Part shown: positions 1-8,769 of the stretch, piece by piece
Numbering within the stretch: position 1 is the first letter of the stretch
Layout of the letters: each line of letters opens with the position of its first letter
Notes under the pieces: model-generated
Told to the model about the DNA's origin: nothing
What the model saw: only the letters and a program-made list of their open reading frames with translations
Database searches by the model: none
Program-made: the position numbers and the translations under genes
Origin: Arthrobacter sp. NicSoilB4
GTDB taxonomy: Bacteria > Actinomycetota > Actinomycetes > Actinomycetales > Micrococcaceae
Direction: 5' to 3'
Assembly (NCBI RefSeq): GCF_019977335.1
Contig: NZ_AP024653.1
Span: 2,108,001-2,172,000 of the forward strand
Length of the DNA stretch: 64,000 nucleotides

Positions 1-1
1 C

Positions 2-514
2 AAGGTCACGGCGTTCGTTGCGGAACAAGGCGCCCACAACGCCCACGTCCCGCTGATCCTGGACCTCTGGGAACGGACGCTGGACGCGATCGAAAGCGGC
101 GACACCAGCAAGATCGACACCGAAGTGGACTGGGCCATCAAGAAGAAGCTCATGGACAACTACCGCGAGCGGCACAACCTTGGCCTCGACGCTCCCCGGA
201 TCGCCCAGCTGGACCTGACCTACCATGACATCTCCCGGACCCGCGGGCTTTACTACCTGCTGCAGTCCCGGGGGGCCGTGCGCCGCGTGGTGGACGATAC
301 CGCGGTCAAGGACGCGGTGGACGCGCCGCCGCAAACCACCCGCGCCAAGCTCCGCGGCGACTTCGTCCGCCGGGCACAGGAACTGGGACGCGACTACACC
401 GTGGACTGGGTGCATCTGAAGCTCAACGACCGCGCCCACCAGACCCTGTTGTGCAAAGACCCGTTCCGCAGCGTCGATGAGCGCGTCGATGCCCTGCTGA
501 ACTCTATGGGCTGA
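2..514 (+). CDS. pafA: Pup-protein ligase PafA, C-terminal part
   Basis: Partial gene: the frame is open from base 2, so the N-terminal ATP-binding part lies before the window; 170 residues and a stop are visible. PafA joins the small modifier Pup to lysines of target proteins in the actinobacterial proteasome pathway. The visible part carries the family's C-terminal region, with segments such as [18 protein letters not shown] and [22 protein letters not shown]. The identity is supported by the fused pafBC gene 1.6 kb downstream, which belongs to the same locus in Actinobacteria. Only the C-terminus can be read here, so nothing can be said about the active site. Confidence 0.9.
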   Translation, partial: KVTAFVAEQGAHNAHVPLILDLWERTLDAIESGDTSKIDTEVDWAIKKKLMDNYRERHNLGLDAPRIAQLDLTYHDISRTRGLYYLLQSRGAVRRVVDDTAVKDAVDAPPQTTRAKLRGDFVRRAQELGRDYTVDWVHLKLNDRAHQTLLCKDPFRSVDERVDALLNSMG

Positions 515-624
515 TACCCAGCTTTCCGCGTTATTCTGGAGGGGTGCCGTTCGCGGCCAACGCTTGCTTTGCCGCTGGCAACTGCCCGGCGAGGCGTCCA
601 TCCTGCCCCGACGAAAGTTCTTAA

Positions 625-1563
625 GTGCGCCGACTACTAGCAATCCTTCTTCCCGGACTTCTGCTGCTGACTGCCTGCGGCGGCGGCGAACCTGCCGCAC
701 CGGAACCCACCAGCCAGTCCGCCGGTGAGACCGCCAAGCTGGACTCCGTCAAGCTGACGGAGAACGGCGACAAGAAAGCGCCCGGCGTTGAATTCGCCAA
801 GCCCCTCGAGGTCAAGGAACCTACCGTCAAGGTGCTCAAGGAAGGCGACGGTGACCGGGTCAAGGCGAACCAGATCGCTTCCATTTCCATCGTTGCCCTG
901 AACGGCAAGGACGGCTCCACCCTGGAGGACACCTTCCCGAAGGATCCGGAAGAGCTCGAACTGAACGACGAGCTCAAGACCAGCAGCGCCGTCATCTACA
1001 ACGCCTTCGTGGGCGCGAAGGTTGGCTCCCACCTGGCACTCGCCGTTCCCGGCGCTGCGGCCGCCGAGGGCGCCGAAGCGCAGCCCACCCAGCTCCTCGT
1101 CGTCAAGGTGCTCTCCGTCAAGGACGCCCCGCCGGTGCTGGACAAGCCCGAGGGTGAAACTGTCACCCCGCCGGCAGGCCTGCCGACCGTCAAGGACAAC
1201 GACAAGGGCACGCCGGAGATCTCCGTCGAAGGCGTCGCCGCCCCGACCGCACTGGTGTCCCAGGACCTCATCAAGGGCACTGGCCCGCAGGTCAAGGAAA
1301 CCGACACCCTCACCGTGAACTACGTCGGTGTGGCGCTGGCCGGCGGCAAGGTCTTCGATTCCAGCTTCGAACGCGGCGAGAAGGCCACCTTCCCCCTCAC
1401 CGGTGTCATCAAGGGCTGGACCCAGGGCCTCGCCGGCAAGACGGTCGGCTCCCGCGTCCTCCTCGTGATCCCCAAGGACCTTGCCTACCCCGACGCCACG
1501 GCTGGCAGTGGCCAGCCTGAAGGCGACCTCGTCTTCGTCGTCGACATCCTCGGCGTCAAGTAA
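625..1563 (+). CDS. FKBP-type peptidyl-prolyl isomerase, lipoprotein
   Basis: A 312-residue secreted lipoprotein starting at GTG. A hydrophobic signal peptide ends in the lipobox LLTAC (Cys18), followed by a low-complexity Ala/Glu/Pro/Ser linker. The C-terminal ~95 residues are a canonical FKBP domain (VNYVGVAL, GGKVFDSSF, GVIKGWTQGL, a VFVVDILGVK end). Residues ~65-165 have the same outline (DGSTLEDTF, VGSHLALAVP, LLVVKVLSVKD) but lack the usual active-site pattern, so this looks like a degenerate FKBP followed by an active one. It lies 45 bp before a second, cytosolic FKBP. It probably helps fold exported proteins at the membrane surface; substrates are unknown. Confidence 0.9.
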   Translation: MRRLLAILLPGLLLLTACGGGEPAAPEPTSQSAGETAKLDSVKLTENGDKKAPGVEFAKPLEVKEPTVKVLKEGDGDRVKANQIASISIVALNGKDGSTLEDTFPKDPEELELNDELKTSSAVIYNAFVGAKVGSHLALAVPGAAAAEGAEAQPTQLLVVKVLSVKDAPPVLDKPEGETVTPPAGLPTVKDNDKGTPEISVEGVAAPTALVSQDLIKGTGPQVKETDTLTVNYVGVALAGGKVFDSSFERGEKATFPLTGVIKGWTQGLAGKTVGSRVLLVIPKDLAYPDATAGSGQPEGDLVFVVDILGVK

Positions 1564-1608
1564 CCACCACACCTGCACCACCACCACCCAAGCCACGAAG
1601 GAGCAGCC

Positions 1609-2004
1609 ATGTCATTTGGACAGCGCAACATCGACCGCCAGAAGCCGGAAATTGAGTTCCCCGAAGGCGACGTGCCCACCGAGCTGGTCATCACCGACCT
1701 GATCGAAGGCGACGGCGCCGAAGCCAAGGCCGGGGACACCGTCTCCACCCACTACGTCGGCGTGGCCTGGTCCACCGGCGAAGAGTTTGACGCCTCCTGG
1801 GGCCGCGGCGCACCGCTCGACTTCCGGGTCGGCGTCGGCCAGGTCATCCAGGGCTGGGACCAGGGCCTGCTGGGCATGAAGGTCGGCGGCCGCCGGCGGC
1901 TGGAAATCCCCTCCGAGCTGGCTTACGGCTCGCGCGGTGCCGGCGGAGCGATCGGCCCCAACGAGGCCCTGATCTTCGTCGTCGACCTCGTCGGCGTCCG
2001 CTGA
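1609..2004 (+). CDS. FKBP-type peptidyl-prolyl cis-trans isomerase (cytosolic)
   Basis: 131 residues, a single FKBP domain without signal peptide. The family pattern is complete: THYVGVAWSTGEEFDASW, GQVIQGWDQGLLGMKVGGRRRLEIP, AYGSRGAGGAIGPNEALIFVVDLVGVR. It catalyses cis-trans isomerisation of Xaa-Pro bonds and may act as a folding helper. The start is fixed by a good Shine-Dalgarno (AAGGAG, about 6 nt before ATG). It follows the lipoprotein FKBP and probably shares its transcript. Confidence 0.95.
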   Translation: MSFGQRNIDRQKPEIEFPEGDVPTELVITDLIEGDGAEAKAGDTVSTHYVGVAWSTGEEFDASWGRGAPLDFRVGVGQVIQGWDQGLLGMKVGGRRRLEIPSELAYGSRGAGGAIGPNEALIFVVDLVGVR

Positions 2005-2103
2005 GCAACTAGGACACTTCAACGGCTGCCGTACTGACCGGCCGCCGCCTGAAGCACAAGCGCGGTAACAATCGGAAAAGTTCTTCCGGCTGTTGCCGCG
2101 CTT

Positions 2104-2141
2104 TTGTCAGTTTCGGGCAGGGACTTTAGTACCCTTGCGGG
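2104..2141 (+). promoter_or_regulatory. Promoter of pafBC, apparently leaderless
   Basis: TTGTCA at 2104-2109, a 17-bp spacer, and TAGTAC at 2127-2132. The GTG start of pafBC at 2142 is 9 nt after the -10 box and there is no Shine-Dalgarno, so transcription probably begins at or within a base or two of the start codon. Confidence 0.65.
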
Positions 2142-4148
2142 GTGTCCGCCTCACGTACAGAACGCCTCCTGAACCTGCTCATCGCGCTGCTCAACACCAC
2201 CTACGGCCTGCGCCGCAGTGAGCTGCGGGACAAGGTCTACCGCGACAGCACCAGCAGCGACGTCGCCTTCGGCCGGATGTTTGAACGCGACAAGGGCGAA
2301 CTCCGGCACTTCGGCTTCGATGTCGAGACCGTCATGGACAAGGGCTGGGGATCGGACGATCCGGCTACCACCCGCTACCGGATCGGCAAGGAATCCAACC
2401 GGCTTCCGGATGTCGACCTCACCCCGGCCGAGTGCACCGTCCTTATCCTCGCGGCCCAGCTCTGGGAGCATGCCGCCCTCGGCTCCGCGGCCGTAAACGC
2501 CGTACGCAAGCTCCAGGCCTCCGGCGGGCTGGTCGACGCCGAGCTCCCTGCCGGGGTACAGCCACGGATCCGTCCCGCCGGCCAGGCCTTCGAAGACCTG
2601 GTCGCCGCCATGCACGCCCAGCACCCGGTCAGCTTCCGCTACCTCGCCGGCAGCACCGGCAAGGAAGAGGAGCGCCTGGTGGAACCGTGGGGCCTCGGCA
2701 GCCGCTTCGGCCAGTGGTACCTCGTCGCCCAGGACAGGACCCGCGGGGACAAGCGCTTCTTCCGCCTCTCCCGGCTCACGTCCGCTGTCACCGTGCTGGA
2801 GAAGGAATCCTTCACTCCGCCGGCGGACTTTAACGTGCGCTCCGAACTGGCCTCACTGGCGGAGCTGCCGGTCAGCACCGCGGTGCTGGACGTCCAGGCG
2901 GGCAGGCTGCACGGGCTCCGCAGCCGGGCCCTCAGCGCTCCCGTTCCGGAACCCGGCGCCGGGCTGCCCAAGGCGGGCCGCGACCGCCTCAGCGTGCCAT
3001 ACCGGGACGCCGAGACCCTGGCCGAGGAACTCGCCTCCTACGGGCCCCGGGTCCGCGTGGTGTCCCCGCCCGAGCTCGTCACGTCCGTGCGGCGCCGTCT
3101 GGCGGCCGCCGAACATTTCGCCTCGGCCCCCGTCCCGCCGGTCGCCTTCCCGCCGGTTTCCTCCCTTGCAGGTGCCGCACCCCGGCGCGGCCGCAAACGC
3201 ACCTCCGAGGACCAGCTGGCCCGGATGCTGCAGCTCGTGCCGTTCCTGGTGCACAACCAGGGCCTTCACATCAGCGAAGTGGCCGCGAAGTTCGGGATCA
3301 CCCGCAACGAACTGGAGGCGGACCTGCGGATCCTGATCTGCTCCGGCCTGCCCGAGGGCTACCCGGACGACCTGCTGGACATCCAATGGGACGACGACCA
3401 CGTCACGATCACCCAGGACCTGGACCTGAAGCGGCCGGTCCGCTTCACCGTGGAAGAGGCCTGCGCCCTGCTGACGGGGCTGGAAACGCTCAACGGCCTG
3501 CCCGAACTTGCCGAAGGCGGCGCACTGGAATCCGTCACCCTCAAGCTCATGGCCGCGGCAGGGGAGGAAGGCCTCAAGGCGGCAGCCCTGTCCGCGCCCG
3601 AGGTGGGACCCGGAAACTCCGCAGCCCTGGAAACGGCGCAGGGGGCAATCCGGACGGGCGCCCAGTTGCGGCTGCGCTACTTCTCGCCGCTCCGGGACAC
3701 CGTCTCCGAACGTGACATCGACCCGCTGCGGCTCTATTCGCTGGATAACACGTGGTATCTCGAGGCTTACTGCCATTCCGCGCGGGGCCTGCGCAACTTC
3801 CGGCTGGACCGGATCGAGGCGCTCGAACCCAACGGCCGGCCCGTCTCGGAGTCGGCCACGCCCGGCGACAGTTTCCCCGTCAAGCTCTTCACACCCAACG
3901 ACGACGACGCGGTGGTAGTGGTTGAACTCACCCGCCGCGGCGCAGGCCTCGCCGATGAGTACTACGCGGAGCGGACGGCGGAACTGCCTGACGGCGGGCT
4001 CTTGGCCGAAATCCGCTTCGGCAGCACCGACTGGCTTCCGATGTTCGTCGCCCAGCACGGCGGGACTGCCCGCATCATCCAGCCCGACGAGCTGGCGGCA
4101 ACCTCCCGCCAGTGGCTGTCCGCCGCCCTCGCCCAATATGAAGACTAG
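2142..4148 (+). CDS. pafBC: PafB-PafC fusion, WYL-domain DNA-damage transcription activator
   Basis: 668 residues made of two complete winged-helix/WYL/C-terminal-extension units in tandem. The first HTH is at ~1-60 and the first WYL at ~155-220 (VSFRYLAGS, GQWYLVAQD, FFRLSRL). The second HTH is at ~355-400 (LHISEVAAKFGITRNELEADLRIL) and the second WYL at ~505-570 (LRLRYFSPLRD, DNTWYLEAYC, NFRLDRIEAL). In mycobacteria PafB and PafC are separate proteins forming a heterodimer that activates the RecA-independent DNA-damage response; the single-chain form is known from Arthrobacter. The protein is thus likely a constitutive pseudo-heterodimer. It starts with GTG next to a -10 box, without leader. 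Confidence 0.95.
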   Translation: MSASRTERLLNLLIALLNTTYGLRRSELRDKVYRDSTSSDVAFGRMFERDKGELRHFGFDVETVMDKGWGSDDPATTRYRIGKESNRLPDVDLTPAECTVLILAAQLWEHAALGSAAVNAVRKLQASGGLVDAELPAGVQPRIRPAGQAFEDLVAAMHAQHPVSFRYLAGSTGKEEERLVEPWGLGSRFGQWYLVAQDRTRGDKRFFRLSRLTSAVTVLEKESFTPPADFNVRSELASLAELPVSTAVLDVQAGRLHGLRSRALSAPVPEPGAGLPKAGRDRLSVPYRDAETLAEELASYGPRVRVVSPPELVTSVRRRLAAAEHFASAPVPPVAFPPVSSLAGAAPRRGRKRTSEDQLARMLQLVPFLVHNQGLHISEVAAKFGITRNELEADLRILICSGLPEGYPDDLLDIQWDDDHVTITQDLDLKRPVRFTVEEACALLTGLETLNGLPELAEGGALESVTLKLMAAAGEEGLKAAALSAPEVGPGNSAALETAQGAIRTGAQLRLRYFSPLRDTVSERDIDPLRLYSLDNTWYLEAYCHSARGLRNFRLDRIEALEPNGRPVSESATPGDSFPVKLFTPNDDDAVVVVELTRRGAGLADEYYAERTAELPDGGLLAEIRFGSTDWLPMFVAQHGGTARIIQPDELAATSRQWLSAALAQYED

Positions 4149-4161
4149 CCAGCGCGGCGGT

Positions 4162-4167
4162 TAGACT
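4162..4167 (+). promoter_or_regulatory. -10 box (TAGACT) for the 4175 gene
   Basis: TAGACT ends 7 nt before the ATG at 4175 and no Shine-Dalgarno is present, the arrangement of a leaderless start. Confidence 0.45.
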
Positions 4168-4174
4168 ACTCAGC

Positions 4175-4579
4175 ATGCCTTGGTGGTCCTGGATCGTGAT
4201 TTGGATAGCGCTTGTCGCGCTGTCGCTGTTGTTCTTCGTTGTGCTCGGCGTCCGGCTGTACCGGCAGTTCATGGCCGCGGCCAAGGAGCTCGGGGAAGCG
4301 GGCGAGCGGTTCTCCGCCGTCACGTCCGGCCCAGGCACCTTCGGTTCAACCGCTGTTCATGTCGGCCGCGTAGGCTCGGACGGCGGTGACGCGGGGGACG
4401 GATCCGGCACGCTGCCGGAACCCGGTTCCGCCGTTTTTGCCTCACCGATGCAGATGGGACATGATTACCGCGCATCCAAATTCGCCCGTCGGGAAGCCCG
4501 CCGCAGGCGGCGGGTCCAGCGCAAGACGGACCGCGGCCAGCCCCAGCGGCTGAGCGACATCGAATTCAATAAGACATAG
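4175..4579 (+). CDS. Small membrane-anchored protein of unknown function
   Basis: 134 residues. One strong N-terminal transmembrane helix (residues ~4-28) is followed by a soluble tail that is Gly/Asp rich in the middle and ends with a basic stretch (RREARRRRRVQRKTDRG). I do not recognise a named family. It sits between pafBC and tatA, 35 bp before tatA, and may be co-transcribed with the Tat genes. The basic tail is predicted to be cytoplasmic by the positive-inside rule if the N-terminus is outside, but the topology is uncertain. The start is supported by a -10 box directly upstream. Confidence 0.75.
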   Translation: MPWWSWIVIWIALVALSLLFFVVLGVRLYRQFMAAAKELGEAGERFSAVTSGPGTFGSTAVHVGRVGSDGGDAGDGSGTLPEPGSAVFASPMQMGHDYRASKFARREARRRRRVQRKTDRGQPQRLSDIEFNKT

Positions 4580-4582
4580 ACG

Positions 4583-4588
4583 TAGGAT
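4583..4588 (+). promoter_or_regulatory. -10 box (TAGGAT) upstream of tatA
   Basis: TAGGAT lies 26 nt before the tatA ATG, with a weak TCGAAT at -35 (4560-4565, 17-bp spacer). It would give a short leader that contains the AAAGGA ribosome site. Confidence 0.4.
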
Positions 4589-4614
4589 GTATTTCAACGA
4601 AAGGACCTCCCGCC

Positions 4615-4884
4615 ATGAGGCTTGAAGGCTGGCATCTCATCATCATCATCATTCTGGCACTGGTGCTTTTCGCTGCCCCGAAGCTGCCGGGCATGGCCCG
4701 GAGCCTCGGCCAGTCGATGCGCATCTTCAAGTCGGAAGTCCGGGAGATGAAGAAGGACGGCGCCACGGACGCCGCAGACGGCTCCGACCCCGTTGAGGGC
4801 CGTGTCGTGAACCACCCGAAGTCCGCCGGCACGGAGACCCGCGCCGGAGACGGAACCGACGTTCCGCCGCCGAACCGCGCCTAA
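4615..4884 (+). CDS. tatA: Sec-independent translocase subunit TatA
   Basis: 89 residues: a short N-terminal transmembrane helix (WHLIIIIILALVLFAAPKLPGM), the amphipathic helix that follows it (RSLGQSMRIFKSEVREMKK) and a hydrophilic acidic tail. TatA polymerises to let folded proteins with twin-arginine signals cross the cytoplasmic membrane. The invariant Phe-Gly turn of many TatA proteins is here Ala-Ala-Pro-Lys-Leu-Pro, as in other actinobacterial TatA. AAAGGA precedes the ATG. tatC follows after 6 bp, so the two form an operon. Confidence 0.95.
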   Translation: MRLEGWHLIIIIILALVLFAAPKLPGMARSLGQSMRIFKSEVREMKKDGATDAADGSDPVEGRVVNHPKSAGTETRAGDGTDVPPPNRA

Positions 4885-4890
4885 CACCGC

Positions 4891-5727
4891 GTGGCAGTAA
4901 CCATGAGCCGCCGGTCGAACCCCGAGGGGAGGATGGCGCTCCTCGACCACCTGAAAGAACTGCGGAACCGCCTCTTCAAGTCGGCGATCGCCGTCGTCCT
5001 CGGAACCGTCATCGGGTTCCTTGTCTACCAGCCCATGCTCGCGGCCCTGATCAAACCGATCAGCGACCTCAACACCCATGAGGGCCGGCAGGCCACGCTG
5101 AACTTTGACGGCGTGGCGAGTTCCTTTGACCTGATGATCCAGGTGTCCGTCTTCCTGGGCCTGATCGTCGCCAGCCCGGTCTGGCTGTACCAGCTGTGGG
5201 CCTTTATCGTCCCCGGCCTGCACAAGAAGGAACGGCGGCTCGCGCTGTCCTTCGTGGCGGCCGCTGTCCCGCTGTTCGTGGGCGGCGTGCTGCTGGCCTG
5301 GCTGGTGCTTCCGAACGCTGTCCGGGTGCTTACCGATTTCACCCCCTCCGGGGGCTCCAACTTCATCAGCGCCCAGGTCTACCTGTCCTTTGTGCTGCGG
5401 CTCCTGCTGGCATTCGGCATCGCTTTCCTGTTGCCGGTGGTCCTGGTCGGGCTGAACCTGGCCGGCATCATCAAAGGCCGGCAGCTCGTCAAGAGCTGGC
5501 GCATCACCGTGTTCCTCGTCTGCCTCTTCGCCGCCATGGCCGCACCCGGAGCGGACGCGATGAGCATGTTCTACCTTGCCGGCCCCATGCTGCTCCTGTT
5601 CTTCGCCGCCATCGGGCTGTGCCTGCTCAACGACCGACGGCGCGAACGGCGCGCCGTCAAACGCGCCGCCGAGACCGAAGCCACCGCGGACCAGGCGACT
5701 CCCAGCTCCGAGCTGGAGAATCTCTAG
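4891..5727 (+). CDS. tatC: Sec-independent translocase subunit TatC
   Basis: 278 residues, six predicted transmembrane helices. Family signatures: the cytoplasmic N-terminus MALLDHLKELRNRLFKS, which recognises the twin-arginine signal, and the periplasmic FxFxxSPVWLYQLWAFIVPGL-type region. The C-terminal tail is charged and hydrophilic. TatC is the receptor of the Tat export system and works with the adjacent TatA; no tatB is seen here. GTG start at 4891; an in-frame ATG five codons later (4903) is possible. Confidence 0.95.
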   Translation: MAVTMSRRSNPEGRMALLDHLKELRNRLFKSAIAVVLGTVIGFLVYQPMLAALIKPISDLNTHEGRQATLNFDGVASSFDLMIQVSVFLGLIVASPVWLYQLWAFIVPGLHKKERRLALSFVAAAVPLFVGGVLLAWLVLPNAVRVLTDFTPSGGSNFISAQVYLSFVLRLLLAFGIAFLLPVVLVGLNLAGIIKGRQLVKSWRITVFLVCLFAAMAAPGADAMSMFYLAGPMLLLFFAAIGLCLLNDRRRERRAVKRAAETEATADQATPSSELENL

Positions 5728-5739
5728 CCGAACGCGCAC

Positions 5740-5745
5740 TAGGCT
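5740..5745 (+). promoter_or_regulatory. -10 box (TAGGCT) for the helicase
   Basis: TAGGCT ends 6 nt before the ATG at 5752, consistent with a leaderless transcript. A GGAAG also lies in the gap, so a short leader is possible. Confidence 0.45.
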
Positions 5746-5751
5746 GGAAGC

Positions 5752-8676
5752 ATGTCCTCACTACCCGGGCCGGAATCGCCGTCTGAACGCTACCGAGCCA
5801 GTGCCGAGCGGGCCGCAGAAGCCAAGACCTATCTGGGCGGCTTTATCCGCTCGCTCGCTTTCGAACTCGACGACTTCCAGCGCGAGGCCTGCCTTTCCCT
5901 GCAGGCCGGGCGGGGCGTCCTGGTGGCCGCCCCCACGGGTGCCGGCAAGACCATTGTGGGGGAATTCGCCATCTACCTCGCGCTCCAGCGCGGGCTCAAG
6001 GCGTTCTACACCACCCCGATCAAGGCCCTGAGCAACCAGAAGTACTCGGAACTGGCGGACAAGTACGGTGCCGACCGGGTGGGGCTCCTAACCGGAGACA
6101 CCAGCATCAACGGCGACGCCCCCGTGGTGGTCATGACCACCGAGGTGCTCCGCAACATGCTTTACGCAGACTCCAGCACCCTGGCGGACCTCGGCTTCGT
6201 CGTGATGGACGAGGTCCACTACCTGGCGGACCGCTTCCGCGGCGCGGTGTGGGAAGAAGTCATCATCCATCTGCCCAGCGAGGTCCAGGTGGCCTCGCTC
6301 AGCGCGACCGTCTCCAACGCCGAGGAATTCGGCGCCTGGCTGGACACGGTGCGCGGCCAGACCGACGTCATCGTTTCGGAGCACCGGCCCGTGCCGCTCT
6401 GGCAGCACGTGATGGTGGGCCGGAAGATCGTGGACCTCTTCGCCGGCGACACCACCTTCGATGAGATCGCCCCTGCCGTCGGAACGGACGCGTCCACTGC
6501 GTCCACTGCGGCCGCCAGCACGGACAAAGCGGCCACTGGCGCCGTCATCACCGAGCGTCCGGGCTTTGAGGTCAACCCCGAACTGCTCTCCATGGCCCGC
6601 GCCGAAAGCCAGATGAACTTCCGCGGCAGGTTCGGCCACGGCGGCCGCAACCAGCGGCGCCAGCGCAACCAGCACAGCCAGCGGGACGACGCCCAGCCGG
6701 CCGGTGCCCGCAGCCCGGTCCGGAAGGCCAGCCGCCCCCAGGTCATCGCCAGCCTGGACCGGCAGGACCTGCTCCCGGCGATCACCTTCATCTTTTCCCG
6801 CGCCGGCTGCGACGCCGCCGTCGCGCAATGCGTCGCCGCCGGGCTCTGGCTGACCACCGAGCAGGAGCAGCTCATCATTGCCCGGCGCGTCGACGAGGCA
6901 GCGCAGGACATCCCCTCCGACGACCTGGACGTCCTGGGCTTCTGGAGTTGGCGCGACGGGCTCCTCCGCGGACTGGCCGCCCACCACGCCGGCATGCTGC
7001 CCACGTTCAAGGAAGTCGTCGAGAAACTTTTCGTCGACGGGCTGGTCAAGGCCGTGTTCGCGACCGAAACACTGGCGCTCGGCGTCAACATGCCGGCGCG
7101 CTCCGTCGTGCTGGAGAAGCTCGACAAGTTCAACGGCGAGGCGCACGTCAACATCACCGCGGGCGAATATACCCAGCTCACCGGCCGCGCCGGCCGGCGC
7201 GGGATCGACGTCGAAGGGCACGCCGTCGTCCTGTGGCAGCCCGGCACGGATCCGGCGTCGGTGGCCGGCCTCGCATCGCGGCGCACCTACCCGCTGAACT
7301 CCAGCTTCCGGCCCACGTACAACATGTCCATCAACCTTCTGGCGCAGTTCGGCCGGCCCCGGGCGCGGGAGATCCTCGAGTCCTCGTTCGCCCAGTTCCA
7401 GGCCGACCGTTCCGTCGTCGGACTGGCGAAGCAGGTGCGCAGCCGCGAGGAGTCCCTGGCCGGCTTCAGCAAGGCCATGACGTGCCACCTCGGCGACTTC
7501 ACCGAGTACTCCCGCATCCGGCGGGCGCTCACCGACGTCGAGAATAATGCCTCCAAGACCAGTTCCCGGGCCAGGAAGTCGGTGACCGAGGATTCGCTGA
7601 GCCGTCTCCTTCCCGGCGACGTCGTGGATGTTCCCACCGGGAGGGCGCCCGGGCTCGCCGTCGTCCTCAGTTCCGACCACCACTCCCGCGAGCCGCGGCC
7701 CGCCGTGATGACGCTGGACAACCAGCTGCGCCGGATCGGCACCCAGGACGTGGAGGGGCCTCTGGCCCCGATCACCCGGGTCAGGATCCCGAAATCCTTC
7801 AACGCCAAGGTCCCCAAGTCACGGCGCGACCTGGCGTCCTCGGTCCGCAACGCACTGCGGGAGAACCGGCCGCCGGCCCCGCCGAACCGCAACGACGACT
7901 TCGGCCGCGCCGCGGCCCTCCCGGACCAGGAGAAGAAGATCGCGGAGCTGCGCCGGGAGCTCCGCGCCCATCCCTGCCATGGCTGCAGCGAACGCGAGGA
8001 CCATGCGCGCTGGTCGGAGCGCTACTGGAAGCTCCGCCAGGAGACCGACGGTCTGGTCCGCCAGATCCAGGGCCGCACCAACACCATCGCCAAGACCTTC
8101 GACCGGGTATGCGGCGTCCTGTCCAGCTACGGCTACCTTGAAACCTCCGACGCCGGAGTGCTCACCATCAGCCCCGACGGGCAGCGGCTGCGCCGGATCT
8201 ACGGCGAAAAGGACCTGCTGATTTCCCAGGCCCTGCGGCTGGGCGCCTTCAACGACCTCGACGCCGCCGAGGTCGCCGCACTGGCCAGCGTCCTGGTCTA
8301 CCAGGCCAAGCGTGAGGACCGCGGACTCCGGCCGAAAATGCCGAGCGTCTCCCTGGAGTCCGCCGTCGACATTGTGGTGCATGAGTGGTCCGCCCTGGAG
8401 GACACGGAGGAAGCCAACAAGCTCCCGCTGACCGGTGAACCCGAACTGGGACTGGTCTGGCCCATCTTCAAATGGGCCAAGGGCAGGCACCTGCAGGACG
8501 TCCTCAGCGGCACGGACCTCGCCGCCGGCGACTTTGTCCGGTGGGTGAAACAGGTCATCGACCTGTTGGACCAGCTGGCAAAAATCCCGTCCCTGGACCC
8601 GCGCGTGGCGCGGCTGTGCGGGGAAGCGATCAAACTCATCAAACGCGGCGTCGTCGCGTATTCCTCTGTGGCCTGA
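5752..8676 (+). CDS. helY: HelY-type DEAD/DEAH-box helicase (Ski2/Mtr4-like)
   Basis: 974 residues. Helicase motifs in order: Walker A APTGAGKT (~61-68), VVMDEVHYLADR with a DEVH box (~150-160), SLSATVSN (~183), and motif VI QLTGRAGRRG (~474). The C-terminal half has a DSHCT-type domain (SYGYLETSDAGVLTISPDGQ onward). A hydrophilic insert at ~240-330, rich in Ala/Thr then Arg/Gln/Asn, separates the two RecA-like cores; its DNA contains a short tandem repeat near 6489. The family unwinds RNA or DNA in an ATP-dependent way; the bacterial members have no firmly assigned substrate. In Actinobacteria helY is typically placed after tatC, as here. Confidence 0.93.
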   Translation: MSSLPGPESPSERYRASAERAAEAKTYLGGFIRSLAFELDDFQREACLSLQAGRGVLVAAPTGAGKTIVGEFAIYLALQRGLKAFYTTPIKALSNQKYSELADKYGADRVGLLTGDTSINGDAPVVVMTTEVLRNMLYADSSTLADLGFVVMDEVHYLADRFRGAVWEEVIIHLPSEVQVASLSATVSNAEEFGAWLDTVRGQTDVIVSEHRPVPLWQHVMVGRKIVDLFAGDTTFDEIAPAVGTDASTASTAAASTDKAATGAVITERPGFEVNPELLSMARAESQMNFRGRFGHGGRNQRRQRNQHSQRDDAQPAGARSPVRKASRPQVIASLDRQDLLPAITFIFSRAGCDAAVAQCVAAGLWLTTEQEQLIIARRVDEAAQDIPSDDLDVLGFWSWRDGLLRGLAAHHAGMLPTFKEVVEKLFVDGLVKAVFATETLALGVNMPARSVVLEKLDKFNGEAHVNITAGEYTQLTGRAGRRGIDVEGHAVVLWQPGTDPASVAGLASRRTYPLNSSFRPTYNMSINLLAQFGRPRAREILESSFAQFQADRSVVGLAKQVRSREESLAGFSKAMTCHLGDFTEYSRIRRALTDVENNASKTSSRARKSVTEDSLSRLLPGDVVDVPTGRAPGLAVVLSSDHHSREPRPAVMTLDNQLRRIGTQDVEGPLAPITRVRIPKSFNAKVPKSRRDLASSVRNALRENRPPAPPNRNDDFGRAAALPDQEKKIAELRRELRAHPCHGCSEREDHARWSERYWKLRQETDGLVRQIQGRTNTIAKTFDRVCGVLSSYGYLETSDAGVLTISPDGQRLRRIYGEKDLLISQALRLGAFNDLDAAEVAALASVLVYQAKREDRGLRPKMPSVSLESAVDIVVHEWSALEDTEEANKLPLTGEPELGLVWPIFKWAKGRHLQDVLSGTDLAAGDFVRWVKQVIDLLDQLAKIPSLDPRVARLCGEAIKLIKRGVVAYSSVA

Positions 8677-8769
8677 CCGCCGCCGCCGGACGCCCGGCAA
8701 TAACGCCCCCACCGTCGTCGAACACGCCCGGCCCCCGCCGGCCACCAGTGACCAAGGAGTCCCCGACCC

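Noticed and set aside
6088..7683. 531-residue minus-strand open frame
   Set aside because: Antisense to the helicase motifs; codon-bias artefact.
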